This document shows, in pieces, positions 1-11,712 of a stretch of DNA of 64,000 bases. This DNA comes from Falciphora oryzae. Taxonomy: Eukaryota > Ascomycota > Sordariomycetes > Magnaporthales > Magnaporthaceae. The stretch is from positions 137,655 through 201,654 of the forward strand of contig JNVV01000062.1 in the NCBI GenBank assembly GCA_000733355.1, given 5' to 3'. The notes under the pieces were generated by a model that had not been told where the DNA came from, ran no database searches, and was given only the letters and a program-made list of their open reading frames with translations. The first letter of the stretch is position 1, and every line of letters starts with the position of its first letter. Position numbers and translations under genes: made by a program.

Positions 1-2598
1 CCGCCGAGGTCGAGGGCCGCGACGCCGCGCGCGCCTGCTCCTCCGAGATGCTCTGGGCGCGCTTGCGGGCCGAGTGCTCCGAGGCCGAGGGGAACCACGA
101 CTTGGGCTCGGGCTTGGGCGGCGACTTGGGCTCGGCCGGCTCCTCGGCCTTCTCTTCGGTCTTGTCCTCGGCCTCGCCCTCGCCCTTGGGCGACAGGCCG
201 CCGTTGACGAGCGTGGGGCCCTCGGTGAAGGGGCCCTCGACCGGGGTGGAGGGCTCGTTGCCGGCGGCGCTGCCCTTGCGGTTCTTGCGCTCGTCGTACG
301 ACGCGCCCAGCAGGCCGCCCTCGGCGAACTCGCCCTCGGTCTTGGGGGTGCTGGGGCTGGTGGCGCTCTTGACGAGAGCCGCGACGGTCTCGGCGGCGTT
401 AGGCGGCAGCGCGCTCTGGCGCTCGATCCAGTCCTTGCCGAACTCATCGATAGGCTTGTCGAAGCGGTTGAGGTCGAGGAGGGGCTGGAACTCGCCGATG
501 CTGTAGGGCGCCTCGTCGATGCTGACGCGGAGCTTGTGGCGGCTGCCCTCCAGCTTGACGTGGCTGATGGACTTCTTGGGCTTGTGCTTGACGGGCACGA
601 TCTGCGGCGCGCCGCTGATGCTGCCCGAGCTGCCGGGACGCTTCTCCTCCAGCTTCGGCGGCGGCTTGATGTCCTCGTCGTTGCCGCTGTTGCGGCGCGA
701 CGTGGCCGTGGACCCGGCCACGCCCCGGCGGTGCACGAGGTACCACGACCGCCAGGCGTGCACGCGCGTGTGGAACTGGCGCGCCACGTCGGCGTCCTCG
801 GTGCAGAAGAAGTGCACAAAGTTCTCGGCCGCGGGCGAGCCGGCGAAGACGGTGGCGCGCTGCTGCGATTTGATGGCGTAGCAGAACTTCTTGGGCGGCT
901 TGAGCGTCTTCTTGCACTGCGCGTCGGTCGGCGTGTAGATGTCAAAGTCGCTCAGGTGGCAGATGGCTGCCGCGCCCGCTGCCGCCGCCGCCGTCACGGT
1001 GGGCAGACCTCGGGGCGAGCCCACGGCTGAGGGGGACCAGGGCGAGCCTCCCGTGGCCGATGTGGGCGTGCTGACTGCGAGGGCGACGTCGGCCTTCTTG
1101 GAGGCGAACATCTGGCCGTTCTCGAGCAGCGTGATGAAGCGCTTGTTCCACTTGCCGGGCCGCTGCGAGTGGTGGAGCTGCAGGACGAAGCCTTGAGGAG
1201 GCTGCTGTAGCTGCAGGGGCGTGCATGCGGGCGATGACACCGACGAGATATCGAGGTCCTTGTGCTGCTGGGCCGCCTGGCCGAGCTCGTCCGAGGACGT
1301 GTCGACGAAGAGGTGGTGCTGGGTGTCGCGGTCCCATGAGTTGAGCACGTCCCGCACGCGTTCGTACCGCCTGAGTCGTCGCTCCAGTCCGAGGTGGGTG
1401 TACGCCTCGATGACGATGGCGGTGGCGGTGTTGATGGACTGCGGCAGAGGCAGGCCGTCGGAACAGGCGAAGAGGATATCAACGGTGCTGGTGTCAAGTG
1501 TCACGTCGACATTTATCGTCACGCCGCGGCAGCGCACTTGCACGTTCTGTTCATCGGGTAAGATAATGTGGTTAGCTGGGTGCGGTCTAGGCTCGGGTCA
1601 AAGCCTCGTGATCAAAATCGACTGTGGCTTACCCTCTCTCCGCCGTTGCTCGCTGTTGAAGGCACAGGGGACGGCGGCGGCTGTCCAACCCTGTCCAGGA
1701 AAGACCTCGGCGACGGTTGAGGCTCGAGGGTCGCAGACCGGCTAAAGTCAAAGGATGTTGCCGTGGACGGCGAGGGCGATAGTGTGGCGGCGCTAGATTT
1801 GCGGCCCCAGCCGAGGAAGTTGAACTTCTCCAGCACAGGACTGCGCGGCTTCAGCTGCAGCGGCGAGGGCCGGCGGCCGTTGTTGTTAAACTTGAACGAT
1901 TCTGCCGAAGACTTGAGCGAGGCGGCGTCGCTGTGGTCGGCGTTGTTGTTGATGTGGCTGTTGATGATGGCGTCGGCCCTGGACTGCAATATCCTCTCCT
2001 CGAGATCGTTGAGCCTGTTCTCGGCAATGTCGTCGCCCAACCTGTCCTGGAATCGCCGTCGGCCGCGCTCCCCGTCGTCTGTGGGCGTACCGCAGCGGCT
2101 GTCTGTGCCGATGGCAGTATCGGCGGTTATGGCCATGGCAACAGGAACTGCGGGGAAGTTCATGGCCTGGATGTCGTCTTCCGACCCCGAGTCGTGGAGG
2201 CCATTGGGGCTCACGGCGCCGTTGCTGTCGGTAAGAACTAGCGGTGGTGGCGGCTTCAGAATACCCTTGGCTTTCCTCGATGGTGTTGCTTGCTTGGGGG
2301 ATGCAATTGGTCCCGGCGATATCGGAGATGGCGGCATCATGGGGACCGGAGGTGCGGCGCCGGGGGTACTGCTGGCGCTCTCGGACTCGCCCGTAGTGAG
2401 CGTCTTCGCCCTCCTCCTGAACCTCGACCCAGACGACTTGGGGCTGTCGCCGAACTCCGAGACGGCCTTGGGGCTCCCGGGTATAATGGCCTCGACTGCC
2501 TTCCTCGTCTCCGACACACTCTTGCCCCGGAGGCTGCGGTACCGGGACAGGGTCGCGGGCGGCGACGGGAGGGGCATGGGCTCGGTTAGTGCAGACAT
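1..2598 (-). CDS. RA/PH-domain adaptor protein (5' part; 3' end outside window)
   Basis: Likely a cytoplasmic signalling adaptor that joins a Ras-association fold to a lipid-binding PH domain, as in the MIG-10/RIAM/lamellipodin class. Exons 2598..1633 and 1546 to the window edge; intron 1632-1547 (GTAAGC...CAG) is phase 0. Residues 1-322 are Ser/Pro-rich and look disordered. About residues 323-405 look like an RA/ubiquitin-like fold (TINVDVTLDT, then a helix with RRLRRYERVRDVLNSWD). About 440-590 is a PH domain, opening with GFVLQLHHSQRPGKWNKRF and closing with the C-terminal Trp helix HAWRSWYLVH. An acidic low-complexity tail follows and is still open at base 1. Start chosen at 2598 because of its strong context (gccaccATGtc). 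The frame is also open upstream to 2724, with no good start there. Domain order is seen; the RA label is inferred. Confidence 0.75.
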
Positions 2599-5510
2599 GG
2601 TGGCGATGCGATTATAGGAGGTGCTGCCCGTCGGGACCCGGTGGTGTGTGAAGATGTTGTTCCCCCTCTTGTTGCCGAAGGTCTTGCCGTTATGAGGCGG
2701 TGTCTTATCGTCGAGATCCGTCACAGGGCTGGGCCCGAGTTCGATCGAGTCCTCTCACGGCTGGCGGCTCACTCGCCGGTGATCAACAAGCCAAGACCTG
2801 CAGCAGGTAGGATGCAACCCTATTGCGCGTCCCTCCCCAGACTGACTTCCTGGCGAGCGCTGATCGTATCGTGTTGTCGACAGCGCGGATCGGGGATGCA
2901 AGCTTCTCCCTTGCGCAAAGGCGGTGGTGCAAGGCACGCACTCTTTGCTTCCCTTGGACCCCCTGGCTTGCGGTAGCGAAGAGGAACAAGAACTGAAAGG
3001 AACGGACGAGCAGATCTGCAGCACCGGCAGAAGACTCATAGAAGACGAGGAGAGGAAAAGAAGAAAAAGGACGCTCGACCAGCTACTCGGTGAGCGGAAC
3101 GGAGCGGCGGTGGTTCATATCAATCGAAGCGGTGCGTGGTTCCTCGGAGCCGCTCCAGGGGGGAAAGAGAGGGCTTCTGGCAGGGGGTGTTTGGCTGGAG
3201 AATGGGAGCAGTGCAACACACAACCGAGATGGGGCCTTCAAGGGGGTCCCAGACAGATAACAGCGGCAGACAGGAGGGGAAGGTTCCAAGGGGCGGTGGA
3301 CGAGGCTTTGCGCCCCGGAAGCAAAAGCCAAAGCAAGAGAACCGGCAAAGGAACAAAAAGGAAATTTCCTCTATCCCTCGTCCGGCCCATGGATAAGGAG
3401 CATGAAGAGCAACAAAAGAGTGCGGAGCAAGCAGGGCGGTGACAAAATCAAGAAAAGGCAGGGAAGCGAGATGGAGTCCCCTTCACAAGAAAAAAAGGGT
3501 CCCGCCCCTTTTGGGCAATGCCGGCACGACGACGCGTCGGCGCAACACTGTTGCATTCCGCCGCCCTGCGATGCGATGCTGTATGGCTGGCCGCCCTGGA
3601 ACGGGCAGACTGGTGGCAGCTGTTCCTGTCCAGGGCCCTCGTATTGTCCGCTGGTCGACTTTCCCCTTTTTCCCGCCCTCCTTTTTGGGTCTGGGTGGAC
3701 CCCCAATTCCCCGATCCAAAGCTCTGCACCCCGGCCCTGTCAGCAGTGGGCGTTGCCACCCCCGAGTGGCCGCCCCTTGGAGGACCCAGGGACGACTGGA
3801 ATGCGTTCCCGCACGAGGAGACGCGATCTAGTGGTTGTGGCATTGTGGAGCAGGGCCAGGTGCCGAGGATGGAAGCGGAAAGTCTAGGCAATAGACTGGC
3901 GTTCCTGGGAAATTTCTCGGCAGCGGGTCCGCGATAGAATTGATGGGGCTCAGCCTGGGCGGCCCTGGGCCCTGGGCCGGGTGTGCCCCTGCCTGGTGGG
4001 ACGGGTGCGGTTCGTGGTCGTGCTGGTGCACTTCATGCTGTGACCACATTGAGATGCTGTGCTGTGCAAGCTGCCAGGCCCAGCTGCCCAGGAATCAACC
4101 CCATGCCGGCCTGCCTCTCCTGCATCCATGACACTCGACTGACAGGCCGGCTGCACTGTGCCCGCCTTAAACTCGGCACTCAGCTGCTAATAAAGACCCG
4201 TTAGCCTCGAAGCCATTCTCGTCCACACTGACGCTAGCGGCAACGGCAACGACGACAAGATGGCCAAGCGCACCCGTGGCCCTGGGCGCCACGTCGCCGC
4301 ATTCCAGGGTTGGCTCGAACCCGCCAATCTGGATTTCTGGAGGTGTCCCAAGACGATGATGCAGGCCGCGCAGGGTGCAGAGTGTGCAGACGTTCCAAAG
4401 CAAGCCGCGACGACATCATGTCCACATGCCGCCCACAGTGACCGACGCCTTGCACAGCACAGGCCGTATGGGGTATTTGTGCACAGGGGCAGCCCCCGGT
4501 CTATTGTTGTCCATCTTATTGTCCAGCCTGCCATCCACAAACTTGGCATTGGAAGTTGGCACAAACAGGGCCCATCCGCAAATACAACCGAGCTCTCATC
4601 GCCAGACAGCGACACAGGACAGAAAGAATTCCCAGACTGAATAGAGATTATCACATGGCCAAGGAAACCAGGAGCAGGCATGAAGGAGAACGGAAATAGG
4701 GAGGCTTGGTAATAAGAAGAAATGTAGGCAGACAATGCGCAACGAGTCAAAAACGAAAAGAAGGGAACGAAACCGCGCACGCCAAAAGAAACCCGCGAAT
4801 GGGACCGGGAACATGATTCCGGTTTGGCAAGCGTGGCAAGCCACGTTCGTCCAGTCGGATGAGCCCATCCACAGCGAGGTCGGGGGGATCCATAAACAAA
4901 TGTTCGCTCACTGTGAAGTTATGGAAGGTGACAAGGCCTAGACCCACTACAGTCTAGCCAATATATGCAAGAGGAAAACCACCCCTGCCCTTAACAGATG
5001 CTGGTGCTTGGTGCTAAACTGGCGCAGCGACGATTTCCCGCCATGTCGCTTTCTCTCTTTGCACAATCGCCGCCTGAAAGATCGACCTCGACCGTCACTC
5101 CCATTCCAGTCGTCGGTTTGTCGAAATGGCTCAAAGAGGATGGGATCTGGTCAAGTGAGAAGCAAAGCATGCACCCGGCGGTCGGGGGAAGGGCCGAAAA
5201 GGGCGCCCGTGGGAACCTAATCTAGTGGCTGCACGGCCGATCGACGGTAACATCATCGAAGGATGCGGTTGGCGGGCATGCCAGCGCCCCCTGCCCCCTC
5301 GAGGAACGGCAGATGTCGGCGATCATTATTCTTTAAAACCTGCCATCCTGTTTTGTTTGTGCGTCTCTTGTACAGCCCAGCACCCGCCAGTGGTCGCATT
5401 CACTCCTCAGATTGCGAGTGGATCGTCCCGCCTCTCGCTTCTGGCCGGATAGCAGCCAACAGGCCAGCCAAACATCACAAGGAGCAGCCGCCCCGTTGCC
5501 GCCCCCTTTT
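2599..5510. other. Intergenic, no gene recognised
   Basis: About 2.9 kb between the RA/PH gene and the end of the reductase gene. Several open frames exist on both strands, but they overlap each other, are low in complexity and show no family motif or sensible splice pattern. The part next to 2599 should hold the promoter and 5' UTR of the RA/PH gene. No RNA gene or repeat was recognised. Confidence 0.5.
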
Positions 5511-7107
5511 TCACTTCCGGAAGGCCCTGACCTCGCGCCTCCACCATGCCGAGAAGTCCTGCGTTGAAACGTCGATGCCCAGATCTTTGAGCTCCTTGGT
5601 GCCGAGATGGCAGTCGTACGGTCGCTGCACCGCTGCCGAGGCGTCGTTGCCCTCTGTGTTGGGCTCGATCTTGTCGCCGCTGAGGCCCATGATCTCACCG
5701 AACAGCTGGCAGATCTCGTACTTGGTGAGCTTGTCCTCACTCGAGAACTGCAGCACGCTCGGCAAGGTGGCCGAATCGTCGGCGTCGAGATACTTCTCCG
5801 CCACGTCTGTTGGCTCATGCGGCGCGGGGGTGGAGACTACACGTTAACACCTTCCTTTGCCACCAGGCTCAAATCTCAATATTCGCTTGGCTTATGCCCG
5901 CTTGGGGGAACAATCTGCAAATAGGTTCGTTTTGGCGGGGACAAGGTAGAGGGCGGGGGACCGCTCAGGACGCGCCAGGAACGCGCCAGAGCTGCGATCG
6001 ACATGCGCATCATGCCCGAGGCAGATGCAGATCTAGACCGAGCGATCCAACCAAGTGGGAGACAATGGCAATGCGAGCGCATTCCAGAGAGCGATCGGCC
6101 GGGTATGAAAGCAAAACAAGGGACCAGGACGAAACGAGCACACAAGAGAAAGAGAGACATACCAGCACAGACCCTGCCCACGTCCTCGGTATTTGTGGGA
6201 TAGCGCAACGCCCAGTGGTCCATCTTGACGGATTTGGCCTCGTCGCCCTGCGCCTGCCAGAGCACGTCCATAAGCACATTGACGGCGCTCTCGGCCGGCG
6301 TCTCAGCGTGGCCGTACAGCACAGGGACGCGGAGCACCACGCCCCTCGCCTTTCCCTTGCCGCCGCCGCCGCCGTATGCCTCGAGGACGGCCCGCTCCCC
6401 GTCGAGCTTGGTCTGGCCATACAGGTTGGTGGGGCCCGTGGCCGCGTCGGCAGCGTAGGGAGCCTCGCCAGGCCGACCGGCAAAGACGTAATCGGTCGAT
6501 ATGTAGATGAGGACGGCGCCAGCGGCCGCGCAGAGCCGCGCCAGGGTCCCCGTTGCGGCAACGTTGAGTCGGCGCGTGCCCTCTGGGTCCTTGTCCACCT
6601 TGTCGGGGAACCGGTTTGCCGCACCTAGAATTGTTCGTCAATATTGTTCGTCACCCCATCTGCGGACAAGCCAGCGCTGCAATAAGACCTGTCTGGGCCG
6701 CCACCATGTCTCAGATTTGGCCTCACAGGGAGGCACGTCTCCAGCGCTCGACGAGGCAAACTTACAATGCACGACAACCTGTGGTCTAGCTTCGGCCGAA
6801 AGCTCACGAATTAGTAGCCCAAACAAGACGGGGACATCATGCGTAAGGGTCCGGTCTGGACCCCTGGGGGACACCTCCCAGGGACAGCCCCGCGCGGGTA
6901 TTTTCAGCGGCGCACTCACCGGACCTTGCCCAGAGCCTTCTCGATCTCCAGCTCATTCCCCAGGTCGACCTTCAGAATGGACACGCCGTCGGCACGCGAG
7001 AAGGCGGCGCCCGTCACGGCCCAGCCCTTCCTGTCCTGGAAGGCCTTGACAACCTCCCTGCCGAGGAGGCCAGTGGCCCCGGTGATCAGCACGCGCTTGT
7101 CAGACAT
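5511..7107 (-). CDS. NAD(P)-dependent RmlD/MAT2B-like reductase (methionine adenosyltransferase beta-subunit family)
   Basis: Short-chain dehydrogenase of the extended RmlD family. Animal relatives are the regulatory beta subunit of S-adenosylmethionine synthetase; bacterial relatives are dTDP-4-dehydrorhamnose reductases. Four exons: 7107..6920, 6785..6766, 6624..6163 and 5806..5511, giving 321 residues. Seen: Rossmann motif ITGATGLLG near the N-terminus, VVVHCAANR split across three exons, the ISTDYVF strand, the catalytic-type NLYGQTK (YxxxK), and a C-terminal substrate region with SEDKLTKYEICQLF. The second exon is only 20 nt; without it the conserved VVHCAAN motif cannot be assembled. 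Introns have good acceptors (CTAG, CTAG, ACAG) and in-phase joins. A role with SAM synthetase is inferred from the family only. Confidence 0.85.
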
Positions 7108-8202
7108 GTTGATGGGAGCTGGTATTTAAGGCTTTGTTGCTTGGTGTTGCTGCTTTTTTTCTGCCGCAGCGTGCCGTGATTTGGCGACATGGGAGCTCTG
7201 GGTGGGAGCGCAGCCCACAGCCAGCTGCGATGATGCAGCAGCTCATCGTTGTGGGCAGGCGCGGGGGCAGTGTATTGTACTGTGCGCGTGACTGTATGTC
7301 GTCCCTGCTGCCCGCATTCTATCGACACCTGCAGGTTCCATACGTGTTGTCGGGAACGTACGACAATGATCTACTCGTACACGGGCAGTAGCGATGCTAG
7401 TAATTCATGCAGCAAGAAGATTCATGAGGATTCGTCGGGTTGGAAGGCGCACGCAAGAATAAGACCAATAATGGAAGATCCCAGTAAAAAGAAGAAGATA
7501 GACAAATACTCCTCGCCTTGCAAGACCTCATCATGACCCATTAGAGGGCATGTTATTAGCCATTGACTTTTAGGCCTGCCGGCACGCTCGCTGATTCACC
7601 CTGTGTCTGTCCTCCCACACTTCCCTCAGCACCTTCTGGATTGTGCCTAGCTGGATACCTACCTAAGGTATCTTGAATAGGTCGGATCTTTTCAGGCTGA
7701 AAGGTTTCTCACCTGGGCCCCACTGAACACAAGAGACCATACCCTCCGAGAAAGTATGACCTGCCTACACGTGAACCCGTCCATACCGCAAGCTCGCACT
7801 CCTGGGCCCGCGTTTGCTTCTAATATCTCCCCCAAAGGCGGCGGCAGTCTCGATAGTTCAACCGTGGGTTCCCAAGAAGATGCAAGCTACGTGGTGGGGA
7901 AAACAATTTGCCCCCCTTTCTTGCACAATCGCACCGGTTCCACTCCCGACACCTAAAAAAATTGTGCTTTGGTTTTGGCAGTGGATTTGCTACTTAAACG
8001 GGTAAGGTGCATTCCGATAAAAACAATAAACCCCTGCTCCCAGGCCCTGGTACAGACTCCATTTGGGTGACGAAATCGAGCTTGCGCAGCGGTTACAGGT
8101 GGTAGCACTCACTGTCGTCAACCGCTCGCCGTCCGCCATCATCGCGACCACGGACGAGGTCCTCCCCGTGCTTCAGAGCTTGCCCGTCGCACCTATGCGA
8201 AA
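7108..8202. other. Divergent promoter region
   Basis: About 1.1 kb between two genes transcribed away from each other, so it should hold both promoters and 5' UTRs. No coding potential was recognised. Confidence 0.5.
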
Positions 8203-11200
8203 ATGTCCGAGGAGGCTCTAGTCGACACAGTCTGTGACTTCACGGGGCTCAGGAAAGAATTCGACAGAGACCTGATTCTCTCGGCGCTGAGGGTTCGTTT
8301 TGCCGTGGCCGACGCCCGCTGCCCGAAGGAGCCACGTCCGCGAACTTTGCAGTCGGCTTGCTGACAGCCTTTCGGCTCCCTCTCAAGGCCAAAAGTAATA
8401 GCACCGAAGCCGTTGTCGCAGAGTTCTACGAAGATGAGGGCAAGGTATGAGGCGCCCGTGTCCATGTGTCCATCACTATCGCGGTTATCCTTGAGCCCCC
8501 ACCCCCGCTTCAAATTCCCGAATGGAGCGTGCCACGACCCCAATACCTTGCCTCAACGGTTCCCATTTCCGCCCTTCACGACCCAACTAACGCCACTTAA
8601 CCCTCTTTGCCTGCTACTTAGTTCCGACAGCAGTACACCTGGACCGAACTGCCTTTCCTAGCCGACCGCGACGGAACCCTCCCCGATGCCCCAAACATCC
8701 CCACATTCTCGATCCAGGGCGCCGACGATGGCGGCGTCATCCACGGCGTGCCGCCCTCCGGCAGCGTCCCGCCATCGCGCCCGCCATCGCGCACAGATAA
8801 TCGCTCGCCGCTCGGCAGGATGGTAGACTGGGCCGTAAATGGGACAGCTGGTATGTGCCTCCGTGTCCCCATCATCCCCTGGTCGATTTGGCCAAGTGCT
8901 GACTTGCTGTCCTTCGCTCCCCAGGTGCACCCAACTCGAGAGCGCAGGAGGAGGCGGATCTCCAACGGGCGCTGGCCGAGTCCGCCGCTCACTCGGGGCT
9001 GCAGGTACCACCCCAAGAGAGCGGCGTGACGGGCGGCCAGGGCGACGACGTCCACCTCCCCTTCTTTGGCCCCGCAGTCAGAGACCACTACGACCAGAGC
9101 CAATGGGCTGTTGTCCCTGTCATGCGCGAAAGACCCGATCCCAGACCTTCAGGTAGGAAGCGAGACCCGGGTGTCCCGGCTTTTCTGAGGTGTCGGAAGG
9201 ATAGCACCGACCAGCAGCGGCTGGGTGCCCTCATCACCATGTACCACGAGATACCCGCGGCCCGCAACCTTCTGCTCGAGACAGGAGCGCCCGCCTCCAC
9301 GTACGGCATCAACAACCTCTGGTGGAAAGGCGAGCCCATCCTTCCCATGACCCAGGAGGAGCCGCCGGCCCAGCAGGAAGAGGAGGAAGATCTGATGGAG
9401 TGGCAGGACACCCCAGAGCCCGACTTCTTCGAGGAACTCCATCGGCTGATAGCATTCCTGGACCTCACCGAGCGGAGCTATGGTACAGCTGACGTGTTGG
9501 CGGGCCTGAGGCCCATGACGACTGGCTGGGGTTCCGAAGTGCCCGAGACAAAGTTCTTCGATGTCTTGCGGGAGCATCACAGCCAGGACACACTCTCACG
9601 CCTCTTTTGGGGAGTCCAGGTGTTTTCCTTCAGCTCCTCAGAGCCGGCTGTAGACGAGGACCCGGAGCGGTTCGCCGTCCTGGAGATGCGTCTGAACGCC
9701 GCGCAATACCAGAAAATAGAGACACTATACGACGCCTGGGACGAGCTCTTCTGGATCGATGTTAATAGCACGAGCGAAGACGAATCGAGCCTTCGAACCG
9801 CGGCCATTACCGAGATAGGCGACGTGCTGACCATGACGTTCGGGGGCGAGGGCGGCCTGGTCCGGCCGGTCGACATCCCCGAGACCTTCTATATCGACCG
9901 GTACTTAGCGGAGCGACGCGATGAGTCGATGGAGCAGCAGCTCGAGATTCGGTCGCTGCGCCGCAGGCTCACCGAAGTCGACCGCCTCGAGTTTGACCTG
10001 TCAAGGTGGTGGAGCCAGAAGGACCAGCAATGGAAGGAAAAGATCCCGATGAGCAGGGCCGTCATCGAGGACCGCGTGGCCAAGGAGAAGGATCTGCGGT
10101 TCACTGCTCTCAGGCGCAGGTGGTTTGAGTCAGTCGACACCCCGGAGTACTTTCACTTCATACCCGGCTACATGGACGACAAGATCCAGTTTACGGAGAA
10201 GGATCTGGCGCTGCTCGAGCAGTGGGAGCGGGACAAGAAGTATCACGAGAGCATTATCGAGGTGATCACGAAAAAGAAAGAGGGTAAGGAGGCCTTGAAC
10301 AGACCCCACAGGACCCTGAAAGGAAAGCGAGTGATGTCCTGACAGAACCTGGGTTTAGACTACGCAAAGCTGAGGGGCAACGTCGAGGCCGAGATCCGTG
10401 CACTTACCCACAAAAATAGCATCCCTTGCCCGGAAGAGGGATGGAAGCCCACACATCGATACAATCTCAGGGGCGTGGCCACGGCGAACGATATCTACGT
10501 GGCGCGTCGGGCAGAGCCGGATCTGATTGACATGGACAACGAGTCCCGACCCTCAGACCAATGGTGGCGGCTGTCGTACGTTGCGACCGACGAGGAGAGC
10601 CCGCTCAAGGTCTCCGTAAGTCTCTTCGGTTTCCCTGCTCTTTCCCCCCTCACACTATCACTGTTCAAAGTTGTCGTCGAAAACCTCAGGGATGACACTG
10701 TATCGACTAACCGTCCTGATTATTTTCAGATGTCCACGGTGGACGAAGCCAGGCAAGCGGCGTCCACGGAGGGCAAGGCGCCGTACCTGGTGTATGCCAA
10801 CGACGCGGCGATGGACGAGGCCCCAACTTCGCTACCCGCGGCCCTTCGGACCTTTGTAAAGTTCGATAACCGCTATTTCAAGCAGGAGCTGATCGAGCAG
10901 ACGCCTGAGGAGACTCGTCCTCCAAAAACGTCCAAGCCTGCGTTGCCGGCGCGGTCTTCGGCACAGGAGCTTCATCAGATGGTGCAACAACCAGAGCAGC
11001 AAAAGCAGCAGCAGCAGCAGCAGCCCCTGGTTTCCTTCGACGAGCCGCCATCGACGGAATCGCAGCCGCCTAGTGGCGTGAGGGCGACGAGCACTGAGAT
11101 ATTCCCCAGCAGCAATGGCAGCAGCAACGGCCACGGCAACTCGCATGAGTCCGTGGAAGAGGGGATGGAGATGACGGAGATACACCTGGTGGAGACGAAC

Positions 11201-11320
11201 CTGACCCCTAGCAGCGGCGCCAGCACAGCCAACATCCACACGCCGTCGACTCAGCAATCAGACGTCGCGAAGGAGCCGGTTGAGCGGCCGCGGACGCCTC
11301 CGGCTGACGGGCTGAAATAG
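8203..11320 (+). CDS. Ubiquitin-interaction-motif protein, fungal conserved (USP-related architecture)
   Basis: Exons 8203..8292, 8388..8444, 8622..8850, 8925..10283, 10359..10615 and 10730..11320 give 860 residues. Residues 1-50 look like a UBA-like helical region (DFTGL...LILSALR...AVVAEFYEDEGK). A canonical UIM, EEADLQRALAES, lies at about 133-144. The middle (RCRKDSTDQQRLGALITMYHEIPAARNLLL onwards) resembles fungal proteins related to the USP25/28 class of ubiquitin hydrolases. No catalytic Cys box or His box was recognised, so it may bind ubiquitin without cleaving it. A coiled-coil stretch (QQLEIRSLRRRLTEVDRL) and a poly-Gln run near the C-terminus are visible. The first donor is the weak GTTCGT. 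Introns 10284-10358 and 10616-10729 carry clear acceptors; the former also has a CTGAC branch site. Function is inferred from the UIM only. Confidence 0.75.
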
Positions 11321-11712
11321 GGGGTTAGATTGCATCTGGTCAAAGTGTACATCATAGCGGGCGGCGAGGCATATTCGTGTAGCAAAGATACCCCCATTCT
11401 ATACGTAGCGGTTTGCTGCATTGATAAAATACACGTTGGATTGGGATTGTCTATTCCATGGTTTCAGTGGCTGGAGTTGACGGTATCTGTGGCCTACCTA
11501 GTGCCGATGTGGCTGCATCCTCCATTGCATGTGCGCCTGGTCGGGCAGGCTGATGAAACCGTGCATGTACATCTGGTCTCCTCTCTGCCGCGCTTCTTCC
11601 ATCCAAAGACCCGCATCCGAAGCTCGTCAGACACTGCCAATCGCGTACCTAGGCAAGTAGAGGCAGGGCCACCGGCCCCAAAGCCAGATGATGTTCAATC
11701 CCTGCCGAACAT
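11321..11712. other. Convergent 3' intergenic
   Basis: About 390 bases between two converging gene ends. It should contain both 3' UTRs and polyadenylation sites. No gene recognised. Confidence 0.5.

Noticed and set aside
48..1030. Long plus-strand open frames opposite the RA/PH gene
   Set aside because: They mirror a GC-rich third-position pattern; the minus strand carries recognisable RA and PH domains with a proper intron.
2924..3937. Cluster of overlapping open frames on both strands
   Set aside because: None has a domain signature or consistent splice structure; treated as intergenic.
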